A DNA stretch of 55,337 nt from Gemmatimonadales bacterium (GCA_025928645.1 JAICJD010000004.1:1-55337), one strand, 5' to 3'; shown: positions 9,565-21,902, counted from the stretch's first letter. Made by a program: numbers and translations. Notes: generated from the sequence alone by a model not told the origin.

Positions 9565-10233
9565 ATGAGGTCTATGCGAACCCTCGCGTGGTCCACCGTG
9601 CTCAGTGCCACTGTCGTCCTTGTGGCGCCGTCCGTCGCCTCCGGTCAGGAGACTCCGCGGCAGCCTGACGCGGCGGTCCTCTCGCCCGGCGATTCGGTTC
9701 GCATCGTGGTCTGGCGCAAGCCCGAGTTCAGCGGGGATTTCGAGATCGCTCCGGACGGCTCCATTACCCACCCGCTCTTTCGGTCGGTGAAGGTGGGAGG
9801 CATTCCATTCGCGAGGGCGGAGTCCGCGGTTCGCACCTTCTTGACCCAGTTCGAAGAGAACCCGCAGTTCGTGATGGAGCCGCTGATCCACGTCTCCGTG
9901 TCGGGCTACGTCACGCGGCCGATCGTCTTTGCCGCGCGCCCCGAAACCTCCATCGGCGAAGCCGTAGCCCGCGCGGGCGGCGTGGACCAGAACGGGGCCC
10001 GCAATCACGTTCGCGTGATCCGGCTGATGCCGAACGGCCAGCAGACGCAGACCATCGTCGATCTCACCGATCAGAGCGGTGCGGCAGGGACGATACCCAT
10101 CCGCTCGGGTGATCAGATCATCGTGGACAAGAAGAAGTCCTTTTTTCGAGACATCATGTTGCCGACCATCGGCGTGATCGGGTCGATCGCTTCCCTGGGT
10201 CTGCTCATCGATCGCGTCAGCCGGCAAAACTGA
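9565..10233 (+). CDS. Polysaccharide export protein (Wza/GfcE-like, SLBB)
   Basis: This is a periplasmic/outer-membrane polysaccharide export factor that works with the adjacent BY-kinase/co-polymerase. From the chosen ATG at 9565 (an alternative is 9574) it has 222 residues: a signal peptide ending VASGQ, the Poly_export domain beginning LSPGDSVRIVVWRKPEFSGDFEIAPDGSITHPLFRSVKVGG, then an SLBB-type domain (IHVSVSGYVTRPIVFAARPETSIGEAVARAGG). Unlike Wza it lacks the lipobox and several SLBB repeats. It ends with a predicted hydrophobic segment (IMLPTIGVIGSIASLGLLIDRV). The ORF track's 56-codon N-terminal extension is rejected because it lacks coding character. The BY-kinase gene begins 7 bases after its stop. 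Confidence 0.85.
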   Translation: MRSMRTLAWSTVLSATVVLVAPSVASGQETPRQPDAAVLSPGDSVRIVVWRKPEFSGDFEIAPDGSITHPLFRSVKVGGIPFARAESAVRTFLTQFEENPQFVMEPLIHVSVSGYVTRPIVFAARPETSIGEAVARAGGVDQNGARNHVRVIRLMPNGQQTQTIVDLTDQSGAAGTIPIRSGDQIIVDKKKSFFRDIMLPTIGVIGSIASLGLLIDRVSRQN

Positions 10234-10240
10234 CTCCGCT

Positions 10241-12640
10241 ATGCCGCCACTGACCCCATCCAACCGCCTGCTGCCGGGCAACGTCGAGCCGCCGATGCGC
10301 GCCATCGAAACGGGGGACGGTGGCGAGTCCGTGTCCTTCCGGCAGATCCTGACCGTGCTCCGCCGCCGCTACCAGCTCATCCTCGCGATGACACTGGGCG
10401 GCGCGTCGCTCGGCCTCTTTCTCGCCTCACGCGAGCCGCCCAGCTACCGGGCCGCCGCGCTGCTCAGGTTCGCCGGCGAGCGCGCCTCGCTGACCGGCGA
10501 CGGCGAGGAGTCGCCCAGCGTCAAGAACACCGCCGATCCGATCCTGTCCGTCATCGAGCTTCTGCGGAGCCGGACCGTCGCGGGCGTGGTGGTGGATTCC
10601 CTCGGCCTCCAGCTCCAGAGCTGGACCGAGGGGTTCACCACCGGCGATCTCGCCAATGTGCGGGTGGATCCGCGCGCGTCGGGCGATTCCATCAACCTGA
10701 CCTTCCGCACCAACGAGGTCGTGGCGCATCGGGCCGACCGCACGGTCACCGCGCCGTACGGCGCCCTGATGAACCTGGGCACCGTCCAGTTCGCCGTGCG
10801 GACTCCGCCCAAGCTCGAAGCCGCCACGCTGGGCATCGCCGGGCGCGAGCCCACGATCGACGCGTTGGTCGCTGGGTTGCAGGTGAGCCGGCGGGTCGAG
10901 ACGGACATGATCGACGTGGCCTACGCCGCGGGCGATCCCCGGACCGCGCAAGGCGTGGTGAACACGACGGTGCGGGCCTTCCAGGCCCTCAACATCCAGT
11001 GGGCCCGCGACCGCTCGCGCCGCCGCCGCGAGTTCCTGGCCGAGCAGCTCGAGAAGACCGATAGCATGCTGGCGCGGGCCCAGGGCCAGCTCAGCTCGTT
11101 CCTGAGCCGGCAGCAGCTCGCGAGCAGCCGGGACAAGCTGCAGGCCCAGCAGGCCACGGAAGGGCAGCTCGAGGCCCGCATGGCCGAGCTCGATGCCGAC
11201 CGGCAGACGTTCAAGTCGCTGGCCACGCAGCTCCGCTCGAACGATCCGGACGCGCGGACGCAGGCGATCCGCGCCCTCGCCACTGCCCCCGCGATGTCGG
11301 ACAACGCGGCCATCGGGCAGGACTATCGCTCGCTGCTTCAGTACCAGGACCGCCTGGACTCGATGACGACCGGGCCCTGGAAGGCGTCGCCCAACAACCC
11401 CGACGTGGTGCAGCTGAAGAACATGATCGCGTCCACCCAGGGGCGCCTGGCCGACGCGGTCACCAGCCAGCTCAAGACCTTCGATGCCCGGATGGACGCG
11501 CTGGGCAAGCTGCGCGCCCAGACCGGCGCGAGCATGCAGATCCTCCCGGCCATGGCCGAAGAGGAGATGCGGCTCAATCGCCAGGTCGAGGCCGCGGCCA
11601 ACCTCGGCGACGAGCTCCGGAAGGACTATCAGCAGGCCCGGATGGCCGAGGCCGTCGAGGCGGGCGACATCGATGTGGTCGACCTGGCCGACATTCCGTA
11701 CTCCCCGGTGCTCACCGCGTCGGCGCTCAAGCTGGCGCTGGGTCTCGCCGTCGGCCTCGTGCTCGGACTCGTGCTGGCCTACCTCCTCGAGGCGCTCAAC
11801 ACCTCGGTACGCCGCCCCGAGGATCTCGAAGCGGTGCTGCACGTGCCCGGGCTGGCGGTCATCCCGCGTATCAGCGGCGGCGGGGCTAACGGGCGAGGCC
11901 GGCTCCGCGGACTGCTCGGGTCCGGCAAGGGCGCCAAGACCTCGGTCGGCTCGCCCATGTCGGGGGGCCAGACGTTCTCGATCGGTATCGAGGCGTTCCG
12001 GAACCTGCGTACCAGCCTCATCTGGTCCGATGGCGGCGAGGCGCTCAAGACCCTCGTCGTGACCAGCGCGGCGCCGGGCGAGGGGAAGACGCTCACCGCC
12101 GCCAATCTCGCGGTGACGCTGGCCTACGACGGGCTGCGGGTCCTGCTGGTGGACTGCGACATCCGCCGCCCCCGGGTCCACGGCCTGTTCCACCTGCCGC
12201 GAGCGCCCGGCCTCATGGAGTTGCTCACGGCCTCGAGCCGGCCCACCGGCTCACGGCTCCCGGCCATCCGGGACACCTCGGTGGTCGGGCTGTCGGTGCT
12301 TCCCTGCGGCGCGCTGCCGTCCAACGCGGCCAATCTGCTGAGTGGCACCCGGATGCGGGTGCTGCTGGAGGAACTGCGCGAGCAGTTCGACATCATCGTC
12401 CTCGACACGCCACCCGTGCTCGCGACGGCCGACGCCGGCATCGTCGCCTCGCTGACCGACGGCGTCCTGCTCGTGGTGCGTGCCGGAACCACCGATCGCA
12501 ACGCCGCCCAGCGGGCCTGCCAGCAGCTGGCCAACGTCGGCGCGCGCGTGATCGGCACCGTCTTGAACGATCCGGCCGGACAGGTCGCCAAGGAAGGCGA
12601 TTACTACTATCCCTACGACTACGCCGCGGAGGAGCAGTGA
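10241..12640 (+). CDS. Wzc-like polysaccharide co-polymerase with BY-type tyrosine autokinase
   Basis: This inner-membrane protein controls chain length and export of Wzx/Wzy-type polysaccharides through cycles of tyrosine autophosphorylation. The 799 residues contain an N-terminal Wzz domain with a first membrane helix (LILAMTLGGASLGLFLA), a long periplasmic coiled-coil-rich region, and a second helix (LALGLAVGLVLGLVLAYLLEAL) near residue 490. The cytoplasmic kinase follows: Walker A APGEGKT, Walker A' VLLVDCDIRRPR and Walker B IIVLDTPPV. A C-terminal tyrosine cluster (DYYYPYDY) is the expected autophosphorylation tail. Both the export partner upstream and the flippase/polymerase genes downstream are present in this locus. 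Confidence 0.95.
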   Translation: MPPLTPSNRLLPGNVEPPMRAIETGDGGESVSFRQILTVLRRRYQLILAMTLGGASLGLFLASREPPSYRAAALLRFAGERASLTGDGEESPSVKNTADPILSVIELLRSRTVAGVVVDSLGLQLQSWTEGFTTGDLANVRVDPRASGDSINLTFRTNEVVAHRADRTVTAPYGALMNLGTVQFAVRTPPKLEAATLGIAGREPTIDALVAGLQVSRRVETDMIDVAYAAGDPRTAQGVVNTTVRAFQALNIQWARDRSRRRREFLAEQLEKTDSMLARAQGQLSSFLSRQQLASSRDKLQAQQATEGQLEARMAELDADRQTFKSLATQLRSNDPDARTQAIRALATAPAMSDNAAIGQDYRSLLQYQDRLDSMTTGPWKASPNNPDVVQLKNMIASTQGRLADAVTSQLKTFDARMDALGKLRAQTGASMQILPAMAEEEMRLNRQVEAAANLGDELRKDYQQARMAEAVEAGDIDVVDLADIPYSPVLTASALKLALGLAVGLVLGLVLAYLLEALNTSVRRPEDLEAVLHVPGLAVIPRISGGGANGRGRLRGLLGSGKGAKTSVGSPMSGGQTFSIGIEAFRNLRTSLIWSDGGEALKTLVVTSAAPGEGKTLTAANLAVTLAYDGLRVLLVDCDIRRPRVHGLFHLPRAPGLMELLTASSRPTGSRLPAIRDTSVVGLSVLPCGALPSNAANLLSGTRMRVLLEELREQFDIIVLDTPPVLATADAGIVASLTDGVLLVVRAGTTDRNAAQRACQQLANVGARVIGTVLNDPAGQVAKEGDYYYPYDYAAEEQ

Positions 12641-12804
12641 GCCGTTGCTCCGCGGCGCCGCAGGACCGTTTGCAGCCGTTCTGAACCGTCACCGACACGC
12701 GGCGCCCTCGGCGCCCTGATGCGCTCCTGAGAGGGCGGCCCTCCGCGGCCGCCCGGTGAGACGGCTCGCGCCCGCGGGCCCAACGATGATCACGGAGGAC
12801 TGGG
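12641..12804 (+). promoter_or_regulatory. Intergenic region before cysN with hairpin
   Basis: This 164-bp gap holds a perfect hairpin, GGGCGGCC-CTCCGC-GGCCGCCC, at 12733-12754. It could terminate the BY-kinase transcript or form part of the cysN leader. It has no T-tract. A good Shine-Dalgarno (GGAGGA at 12794-12799) precedes the TTG start of cysN. Confidence 0.4.
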
Positions 12805-14642
<1,838 letters not shown>

Positions 14643-14649
<7 letters not shown>

Positions 14650-15404
14650 GCCCAACCCTTCGCTCCGCGGTGATCGCGCTTGCGCGGGAAGCCGGCCGGG
14701 CGACCATGACCTACTACGACGGCGCCGCCGACGCGGGTATCCGCGAGAAGGACGACCGGAGCCCGGTGACCCTGGCCGACGAGGTGGCCCACGGGATTCT
14801 GGTCGAGGGGTTGCAGCGGCTGGATCCGGCCACGCCGGTCGTCTCCGAAGAGGCGGCGGCCGCCGACTTCGAGGCGCGGCGCGGATGGCGGCGCTTCTGG
14901 CTGGTCGACCCGCTCGACGGCACCAAAGAGTTCATCAAGCGGCGGGCGGAGTTCACGGTCAACGTCGGCCTGATCGAGGACGGGGAGCCGGTGTTCGGGG
15001 TGGTGCTCGCGCCGGCGCTGGATCTGCTCTATTGGGCCGCCAAGGGGGAGGGCGCCTGGCGCGAAGCCAACGGCGGCCGGCCGGAGCGCATCTACTCCAG
15101 CGCGCCGGCCGCCGGGGTGCCGCTCACGGTGGTCGAGAGCCTGTCGCACCCGTCGCCCGAGCTCGAGGAGTATCTCAGGACGATCCCGGTGGCGCGGCGG
15201 GTCAAGGCGGGCAGCTCGCTCAAGTTCTGCTGGGTTGCGGAGGGGCGCGCCGATGTGTATCCGCGGCTCGGCCCCACCATGGAGTGGGACGTGGCTGCCG
15301 GCGACTGCGTGTTCCGCCAGTCCGGCCGCGAAGGGGAGCGTCCCTCGCCCCTGACCTACAACAAGCCCGACCTGCGGAACCCCAGCTTCGTCATCGGACT
15401 GTGA
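14643..15404 (+). CDS. cysQ: 3'(2'),5'-bisphosphate nucleotidase CysQ
   Basis: CysQ hydrolyses 3'-phosphoadenosine 5'-phosphate (PAP), the by-product of sulfotransferases and PAPS reductase, to AMP. The 253-residue protein has the inositol-monophosphatase-family metal sites: VSEEAA near residue 68, WLVDPLDGTKEFI near 84-96 and EWDVAAGDC near 210. The ATG at 14643 overlaps the end of cysN by 7 bases; the ORF track's 162-codon upstream extension is a shadow of cysN. Its position between cysN and cysC, in a locus with three sulfotransferases, suggests its main job here is to relieve PAP inhibition of sulfation. Confidence 0.93.
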
Positions 15405-15924
15405 CGGGAACGCGGGCAGCCGCCCCGGTGTTGTGGTTTACCGGGCTGTCGGGATCGGGCAAGAGCACCATCGCCGTCCGGGTGCGCGAGGCGCTGGCGG
15501 GGCGGGGAACCGAGGTCGAGTACATCGATGGGGACGCCCTCCGCGAGGTGTTCCCGACCACGGGCTTCACCCGGGAAGAGCGGGAGGAGCACCTGCGGCG
15601 GACGGGATACATGGCGAGCCGGCTCGCGGCGCACGGTGTGACCGTGGTGGCGTCGTTCGTCTCGCCGTACCGGGCGTCGCGCGAGTTCATCCGGCGGCTC
15701 TGCCCCGGGTTCGTGGAGATCTACGTGGCGACGCCGCTCGACGAGTGCGAGCGGCGGGACGTCAAGGGGCTCTATGCCCGCGCGCGGCGCGGGGAAATCC
15801 GTTACTTCACGGGGATCGACGACCCGTACGAGTCGCCCGAGCACCCCGAGCTGACACTCGATACCCGTGAGCTCAGCGTCGACCAGTGCGTCGACGCCGT
15901 GCTCGCGCGCGTGGGAGGCCGATC

Positions 15925-15928
<4 letters not shown>
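15401..15928 (+). CDS. cysC: Adenylyl-sulfate (APS) kinase CysC
   Basis: CysC phosphorylates APS to PAPS, the universal sulfuryl donor. The 175-residue protein has an intact P-loop (GLSGSGKST), the substrate motif [20 protein letters not shown], then [11 protein letters not shown] and the conserved [23 protein letters not shown]. The GTG start at 15401 overlaps the cysQ stop (GTGA), a shape repeated at its own end with cysD. It supplies the activity that the C-terminal half of CysN has evidently lost. Confidence 0.94.
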
Positions 15929-16824
<896 letters not shown>

Positions 16825-16848
16825 TCCCTGGGGCGCCGCGGAATCTGC

Positions 16849-16854
16849 TAGATT
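16849..16854 (+). promoter_or_regulatory. Putative -10 box (TAGATT) upstream of the Rrf2 regulator
   Basis: GCTAGATTCCGGC lies 22 bases before the Rrf2 ATG and closely resembles TAGATTGCGGC and TAGATTGCCGC upstream of two sulfotransferase genes. It may give the regulator its own promoter within the cys operon. Pattern-based inference. Confidence 0.4.
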
Positions 16855-16876
16855 CCGGCGTCCCGAGGACCAAGGC

Positions 16877-17323
16877 ATGCTGTCGAAACGAGCGAAGTAC
16901 GCCATCAAGGCGCTGCTGGCGCTGGCCGAGCGGCCGGCCCACGAGCCCATGCGCATCGCCGACCTGGCGCGTGAGGAGCGGATCCCGCCCAAGTTCCTGG
17001 AGCTCATCCTCCTGGTGCTCAAGCACCACGGGATCCTGCAGAGCAGGAAAGGGAAGGGCGGCGGATACCTGCTGGCCCGGGACCCCTCCGACATTTACCT
17101 CGGCCACATCGTGCGCATGTTCGACGGCCCCCTGGCTCCCGTCCCCTGCGCGAGCCAGACCGCCTACGTGCCCTGCGCGGACTGCGTGAACGAAGCCGTC
17201 TGCGGGGTGCATCTCGCCATGAAGGCCGTCCGGGACGCCACCGCGCGGGTCCTGGACGGCACCAGCCTCGCTTCGCTCCGCACCCAGGTCGCGGACGCAT
17301 CCGATCTGACTCCAACCACCTGA
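16877..17323 (+). CDS. Rrf2-family transcriptional regulator
   Basis: This is a 148-residue winged-helix repressor/activator of the Rrf2 family (IscR, CymR, NsrR relatives). The N-terminal helix-turn-helix reads MLSKRAKYAIKALLALAE...MRIADLAREERIPPKFLELILLVLKHHGILQSRKGKGGGYLLAR. The effector loop contains four cysteines (PCASQTAYVPCADCVNEAVCGVH), which could ligate an Fe-S cluster as in IscR. CymR-type members sense cysteine metabolism instead. Placed between the sulfate-activation and sulfate-uptake gene sets, it is the natural candidate to control both. A dyad 42 bases downstream of its stop is a possible operator. Confidence 0.9.
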   Translation: MLSKRAKYAIKALLALAERPAHEPMRIADLAREERIPPKFLELILLVLKHHGILQSRKGKGGGYLLARDPSDIYLGHIVRMFDGPLAPVPCASQTAYVPCADCVNEAVCGVHLAMKAVRDATARVLDGTSLASLRTQVADASDLTPTT

Positions 17324-17365
17324 AACGGCTCGGTAACCGTCGGCTCGCCGGTGGCACGTTCATTG

Positions 17366-17400
17366 CCTATTTACTCGATTAACTAGATAGGATAAATAGG
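17366..17400. promoter_or_regulatory. AT-rich dyad, candidate Rrf2 operator/promoter of the sulfate-uptake operon
   Basis: This AT-rich island in otherwise GC-rich DNA contains a perfect inverted repeat, CCTATTTA (17366-17373) and TAAATAGG (17393-17400). The spacer between them is rich in TAG/CTAG steps. It lies immediately upstream of the small oscA-like gene and right after the Rrf2 gene. TTGCCT at 17363 and TAGATA/TAGGAT downstream could be promoter hexamers covered by the operator. Rrf2 binding is inference from position and symmetry. Confidence 0.5.
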
Positions 17401-17403
17401 ATC

Positions 17404-17586
17404 GTGGTCAACCCAGGCGACGGGCTCCCCCTCTCCGCCGAAATGCTTCTCGAGCTTCGCAGGGCTCTGAGCAGCATCCGATTCGGTACGGTCGAGCTGA
17501 TGATCCATGATGGGCAGGTCGTCCAGTTGGAGCGGCGAGAGAAAATCCGTGTAGCAGCAGAACTTGGGCACTCCAAGCGTTCCTGA
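17404..17586 (+). CDS. oscA: OscA/YezD-family small protein (DUF2292)
   Basis: This 60-residue protein matches the DUF2292 family: LLELRRALSSIRFGTVELMIHDGQVVQLERREKIR is the conserved core. Members (YezD in Bacillus, OscA in Pseudomonas) are encoded next to sulfate or organosulfur uptake genes, and oscA has been linked to sulfur supply under chromate stress. The molecular role is unknown. The GTG at 17404 has AGGATC just upstream. It is the first gene of the porin-sbp-cysTWA set and follows the AT-rich dyad, so it likely reports the same sulfur regulation. Confidence 0.82.
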   Translation: MVNPGDGLPLSAEMLLELRRALSSIRFGTVELMIHDGQVVQLERREKIRVAAELGHSKRS

Positions 17587-17679
17587 TCCGGCCGGGCGGA
17601 CCGCCGCCCGACAAGTGCCGTTCAAGGACTGACCGGATCGCCGGAAGTCCGCCACCTCGTTCCTGAAGGGGAGACCCGA

Positions 17680-19071
17680 ATGCGTTCGGTCCAGTACTGG
17701 GCAGGCGGAGTCATCGTGGCGGCAGCAAGCGTAGCAGGGGCGCAACGGTTGATGGCGCAGCAGGACACGACTCGCGACAGCGTCCCACCATCGCTTGAAC
17801 AGCGCGTCGAGGCCCTGGATCAGCAGGTGCGCATCCTCCAGCGGCTCCGCGAGCTCGCGGCTGACAGCATCGCGGCTGCGGCGAAGAGCGGGGTCTCTTC
17901 GACGGCGGGCTCGAAGGACGGGTTCAGCATCAAGTCGGCCGACGGCAAGTATGTGGTTCGGCTCAGGGGGCTGCTCCAGACCGACGGCCGCTTCTTTCCG
18001 AGCGACAGCGCCAACCCGGCAACCAACACCTTCTTCCTCCGGCGTGCCCGGCCGATCCTCGAGGCCACGGTGGGCAAGTACCTGGAGTTCCGGCTCATGC
18101 CCGATTTCGGGCAAGGCACGACCGCGCTGTTCGACGCCTACAGCGACATCAAGGTCTCTCCGGGGTTCGCGGTGCGGGTGGGCAAGTTCAAGGAGCCCGT
18201 CGACCTCGAGCGGCTGCAGTCCGCGAGCGACATCGTTTTCGCCGAGCGGTCACTGGCGAGCAACCTGGCGCCCAACCGCGATGTCGGCCTCCAGCTCTCC
18301 GGCGACATCGACAGCGGGCGCGTGGCCTGGCAGGCGGGCGTGTTCAACGGGGTGCCCGATCTCGGCAACAGCGACGGCGATGTGAGTGACGCGAAGGACT
18401 TCAGCGGCCGCGTCTTCTTTCAGCCGTTCAAGCGAGGTTCACTGAAAGGGCTCGGCGTGGGCGTGGCCGGCACTGCCGGTCTCGAGCGCGGCACGACCGC
18501 TGCCCCGCAACTCGCGGGCTACCGCACGTCCGGCCAGCAGACCTGGTTCCGCTATCTGGCGAGCACCACCACGCCGGCCGGCAACGTTTTCGCGGACGGC
18601 GCCCGGCAGCGGCTCGCTCCACAGGCCTACTTCTACACCGGCTCGCTCGGGCTGCATGGCGAGTACATCCAGTCATGGCAGCGGGTGAGCCGAGACGCCG
18701 TCCCATCCGTCAAGCTCGAGCACAGCGCCTGGCAGGTCACCGGCTCGTACTTCCTCACCGGCGAGAAGAACTCGTGGCGCAGTGCCGCGCCGAGGAAGCC
18801 GTTCGATCCCAAGGCCGGGACGTTCGGCGCCGTCGAGCTCGCGGCGCGCTACAGCGAGCTCAGCATCGACGACGCGGCGTTCCCGGCGTTCGCCAATCCG
18901 TCCGGCACGCCGAGTCGGGCCAGGGCGTGGGCGGTGGGCGTGAACTGGTATCTCGCCAAGGGCATCAAGGCCCTCGTCGACTACGAGCACACGACCTTCA
19001 CCGGTGGTGCGGGCACCGCGGATCGGGACCCGGAGAACTTCGTCGCCACCCGCGTCCAGTACTCCTTCTGA
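17680..19071 (+). CDS. Outer-membrane porin, phosphate-selective porin O/P (OprP) family
   Basis: This is a predicted 16-strand anion-selective outer-membrane channel of 463 residues. A signal peptide ends at LMAQQ. A short coiled-coil-forming segment follows ([25 protein letters not shown]), which may trimerise or contact peptidoglycan. The family core begins at [25 protein letters not shown] and continues with [28 protein letters not shown] and [17 protein letters not shown]. The protein ends in a C-terminal aromatic residue (RVQYSF), the usual beta-barrel assembly signal. Genomic position upstream of sbp suggests it passes sulfate rather than phosphate. Its stop overlaps the first possible sbp start by one base. 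Confidence 0.9.
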   Translation: MRSVQYWAGGVIVAAASVAGAQRLMAQQDTTRDSVPPSLEQRVEALDQQVRILQRLRELAADSIAAAAKSGVSSTAGSKDGFSIKSADGKYVVRLRGLLQTDGRFFPSDSANPATNTFFLRRARPILEATVGKYLEFRLMPDFGQGTTALFDAYSDIKVSPGFAVRVGKFKEPVDLERLQSASDIVFAERSLASNLAPNRDVGLQLSGDIDSGRVAWQAGVFNGVPDLGNSDGDVSDAKDFSGRVFFQPFKRGSLKGLGVGVAGTAGLERGTTAAPQLAGYRTSGQQTWFRYLASTTTPAGNVFADGARQRLAPQAYFYTGSLGLHGEYIQSWQRVSRDAVPSVKLEHSAWQVTGSYFLTGEKNSWRSAAPRKPFDPKAGTFGAVELAARYSELSIDDAAFPAFANPSGTPSRARAWAVGVNWYLAKGIKALVDYEHTTFTGGAGTADRDPENFVATRVQYSF

Positions 19072-19097
19072 TGACCTCCAGCAGAGGCCCCCTGACC

Positions 19098-20123
19098 ATG
19101 ACGCTCTCCCGACTCGCCGCCGGCTCGCTCCTCCTCGTCGCTCTCGCGGGGGGCGCGGTCCCGGCCGCCGCCCAGCGCGGTGCGAAGCCGGCCACCCTGC
19201 TCAACGTGTCGTATGATCCGACCCGCGAGCTCTACGAGGACTTCAACCGGCAGTTCGCCGCCTACTGGAAGGGCAAGACCGGCCAGACGGTGACGGTCCG
19301 CCAGTCACACGGCGGCTCCGGCAAGCAGGCGCGCTCGGTGATCGACGGGCTCCAGGCCGACGTGGTGACGCTGGCGTTGGGCTATGACATCGACGTGCTG
19401 GCCGACAACGGGCTGTTGCCCGCGGACTGGCAGAAGCAGTTGCCGCACAACAGCGCGCCGTACACATCGACGGTGATCTTCCTCGTGCGCAAGGGCAACC
19501 CGAAGAAGATCAGGGACTGGCCCGACCTGGTCCGTCCGGGCGTGTCGGTCGTCACGCCGAACCCCAAAACATCGGGCGGCGCCCGCTGGAACTATCTCGC
19601 CGCCTGGGGCTACGCGCTCCGGCGACCGGGCGGCGACGAGGCCAAGGCCCGGGACTTCGTCGGCAAGCTCTACCGGAACGTGCCCGTACTGGACGCCGGC
19701 GCTCGCGGCGCGACCACGACGTTCGTCGAGCGCGGTATCGGCGACGTGCTGATCGCGTGGGAGAACGAGGCGCTCCTGGCGGTGAAGGAGCTGGGCGCGG
19801 GAGAGGTCGAGGTTGTCGTGCCGTCGACGAGCATCCTCGCGGAGCCGCCCGTGGCCGTCGTCGCCAAGGTGGCCCGGAAGCACGGCACCGAGGAGGTCGC
19901 GAAGGCCTACCTCGACTACCTGTATACCGAGGCGGGCCAGGAGATCGCGGCCAGGCACTTCTACCGCCCGATCGACCCGGCCGTCGCGGCGAAGTACGCC
20001 GCGCAGTTCCCCAGGGTCGACCTGTTCTCGCTCGCCGACGTCTCGGGCGACTGGCGCGCGACCCAGCAGAAGCACTTCGCCGACGGCGGCGTGTTCGACC
20101 GGATCTACCAGCCGGGGCGGTAG
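19098..20123 (+). CDS. sbp: Sulfate-binding periplasmic protein (Sbp/CysP)
   Basis: This is the periplasmic receptor of the sulfate ABC transporter. I chose the ATG at 19098 because AGAGG lies ten bases upstream and it gives a clean signal peptide ([26 protein letters not shown]); an in-frame ATG at 19071 is possible. The mature protein has the family hallmarks [52 protein letters not shown] and [19 protein letters not shown]. The ORF track's long N-terminus (from 18675) is a shadow of the porin gene. Confidence 0.93.
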   Translation: MTLSRLAAGSLLLVALAGGAVPAAAQRGAKPATLLNVSYDPTRELYEDFNRQFAAYWKGKTGQTVTVRQSHGGSGKQARSVIDGLQADVVTLALGYDIDVLADNGLLPADWQKQLPHNSAPYTSTVIFLVRKGNPKKIRDWPDLVRPGVSVVTPNPKTSGGARWNYLAAWGYALRRPGGDEAKARDFVGKLYRNVPVLDAGARGATTTFVERGIGDVLIAWENEALLAVKELGAGEVEVVVPSTSILAEPPVAVVAKVARKHGTEEVAKAYLDYLYTEAGQEIAARHFYRPIDPAVAAKYAAQFPRVDLFSLADVSGDWRATQQKHFADGGVFDRIYQPGR

Positions 20124-20153
20124 CCCGGCGATGTCTACCCCGACGAAGGGACG

Positions 20154-20984
20154 ATGATGCGGCACAAGTCGCGAAGCGTGCTCCCCGGGTTCGGGGTGAG
20201 CCTCGGGATCACGTGCACCTATCTCAGTCTGATGGTGCTGCTCCCGCTGGCGACCGTCTTCACCCGGTCGGCCGAGCTCTCCTGGCCGGAGTTTTGGTCC
20301 ACCGTCACCAGCCCGAGGGTGGTGGCCTCCTTCCGCGTCACCTTCGGCGCGTCGCTGGCGGCCGCGCTGGTCAACAGCGTGTTCGGCTTCCTGGTGGCCT
20401 GGGTGCTCGTCCGCTACCGGTTCGCGGGCCGTCGTGTGCTCGACGCCATGGTGGACCTGCCGTTCGCGCTGCCCACGGCGGTGGCCGGCATTGCGCTCAC
20501 CACGCTGTATGCCGCCAACGGCTGGGTCGGCAAGTACCTCCAGCCGCTCGGTATCAAGGTGTCGTACACGTGGCTCGGCATCACGGTGGCGCTCATCTTC
20601 ATCGGCCTTCCGTTCGTCGTCCGCACGGTGCAGCCGGTACTGGACGACCTCGAGCTGGAGGTCGAGGAGGCCGCCGCCAGCCTGGGCGCCCGGCGGTGGC
20701 AGACCTTCACCCGGGTCGTGCTGCCCTCGGTGGCGCCCGCGCTGCTCACCGGGTTCGCGCTGGCCTTCGCGCGCGCCATCGGCGAGTACGGCTCGGTCGT
20801 GTTCATCGCCGGCAACATGCCGATGCGGACCGAGATCGTCCCCCTCCTGATCATCACCAAGCTGGAGCAGTACGACTACGCCGGCGCCACGGCCGTGGCG
20901 GTGGTCATGCTGGTCGCGTCGTTCAGCCTGCTGCTCACCATCAACCTGCTCCAGCGGGCGGCGCGGCGCCGCGTGGAGGCCTGA
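20154..20984 (+). CDS. cysT: Sulfate ABC transporter permease CysT (CysU)
   Basis: This is one of two membrane subunits of the sulfate importer: 276 residues with about six hydrophobic helices. The EAA loop that docks on CysA reads [41 protein letters not shown] is characteristic of CysT. It starts 30 bases after sbp and is followed three bases later by cysW. Confidence 0.94.
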   Translation: MMRHKSRSVLPGFGVSLGITCTYLSLMVLLPLATVFTRSAELSWPEFWSTVTSPRVVASFRVTFGASLAAALVNSVFGFLVAWVLVRYRFAGRRVLDAMVDLPFALPTAVAGIALTTLYAANGWVGKYLQPLGIKVSYTWLGITVALIFIGLPFVVRTVQPVLDDLELEVEEAAASLGARRWQTFTRVVLPSVAPALLTGFALAFARAIGEYGSVVFIAGNMPMRTEIVPLLIITKLEQYDYAGATAVAVVMLVASFSLLLTINLLQRAARRRVEA

Positions 20985-20987
20985 GCG

Positions 20988-21902
20988 ATGGCGACGATCG
21001 CGATCACCCGCCCGGCGGGGGCGGCGCCTCCCGCCATCCGCCGCGCCACCGGCGAGTCGCCGGCGGTGCGCCGGGTGCTCACGGGCCTGGCGCTGGCCTT
21101 CCTGGGCCTCACCCTGGTACTCCCTCTCGTGCTCGTCCTGCACGAGGCGCTGGCGAAGGGATTCGCCGCCTACCTGGCCGCCATCCGGGAGCCCGACGCG
21201 CTGAGCGCCGCGAGGCTGACGCTCCTCATCGCGGGGGTCGCCGTGCCGGTGAACCTGGTCTTCGGCGTCGCCGCCGCGTGGTGCATCGCGAAGTTCGAGT
21301 TTCGCGGAAAGAGCCTGCTGATCACGCTGATCGACCTGCCCTTCGCCGTCTCGCCGGTCATATCGGGGATGATCTTCGTGCTCCTGTTCGGGGCGCACGG
21401 CTGGTTCGGCGCGTGGCTCGCCGATCACGACGTCAGGATCGTCTTCGCGGTGCCCGGCATGGTACTGGCCACGACCTTCGTGACCTCGCCCTTGATCGCA
21501 CGGGAGCTGATTCCGCTGATGCAGGAGCAGGGCAGCGACCAGGAGGAGGCGGCGATCGTGCTCGGCGCCCGCGGGTGGCAGACCTTCTGGCGGGTCACGC
21601 TCCCCAACATCAAGTGGGGCCTGCTCTACGGCCTCATCCTCTGCAACGCCCGCGCGATGGGCGAGTTCGGCGCCGTGTCGGTGGTCTCGGGCCACATTCG
21701 GGGCGAGACCAACACGCTGCCGCTTCACGTGGAGATTCTGTACAACGAGTACTCCTTCGCCGCGAGCTTCGCCGTGGCCTCGCTCCTCACCCTGCTCGCG
21801 CTGGTCACGCTCGCCCTCAAGACGGCCGTCGAATGGCAGCAGCGGCGGCAGGCCCTCGAGGGCGCCGAGACCTCCGTCCCGACCGAAAGGATCGCCGCAT
21901 GA
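20988..21902 (+). CDS. cysW: Sulfate ABC transporter permease CysW
   Basis: This is the second membrane subunit of the sulfate importer, 304 residues. The CysW-typical segments are [21 protein letters not shown] and the EAA loop [30 protein letters not shown]. The C-terminal [31 protein letters not shown] is a strong family match. The stop overlaps the cysA start (ATGA). Confidence 0.95.
   Translation: MATIAITRPAGAAPPAIRRATGESPAVRRVLTGLALAFLGLTLVLPLVLVLHEALAKGFAAYLAAIREPDALSAARLTLLIAGVAVPVNLVFGVAAAWCIAKFEFRGKSLLITLIDLPFAVSPVISGMIFVLLFGAHGWFGAWLADHDVRIVFAVPGMVLATTFVTSPLIARELIPLMQEQGSDQEEAAIVLGARGWQTFWRVTLPNIKWGLLYGLILCNARAMGEFGAVSVVSGHIRGETNTLPLHVEILYNEYSFAASFAVASLLTLLALVTLALKTAVEWQQRRQALEGAETSVPTERIAA

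Noticed and set aside
19757-21898. Long N-terminal extension of CysA in the 1068-codon ORF
   Set aside because: It passes through sbp, cysT and cysW in the wrong frame; the true CysA starts at 21899.
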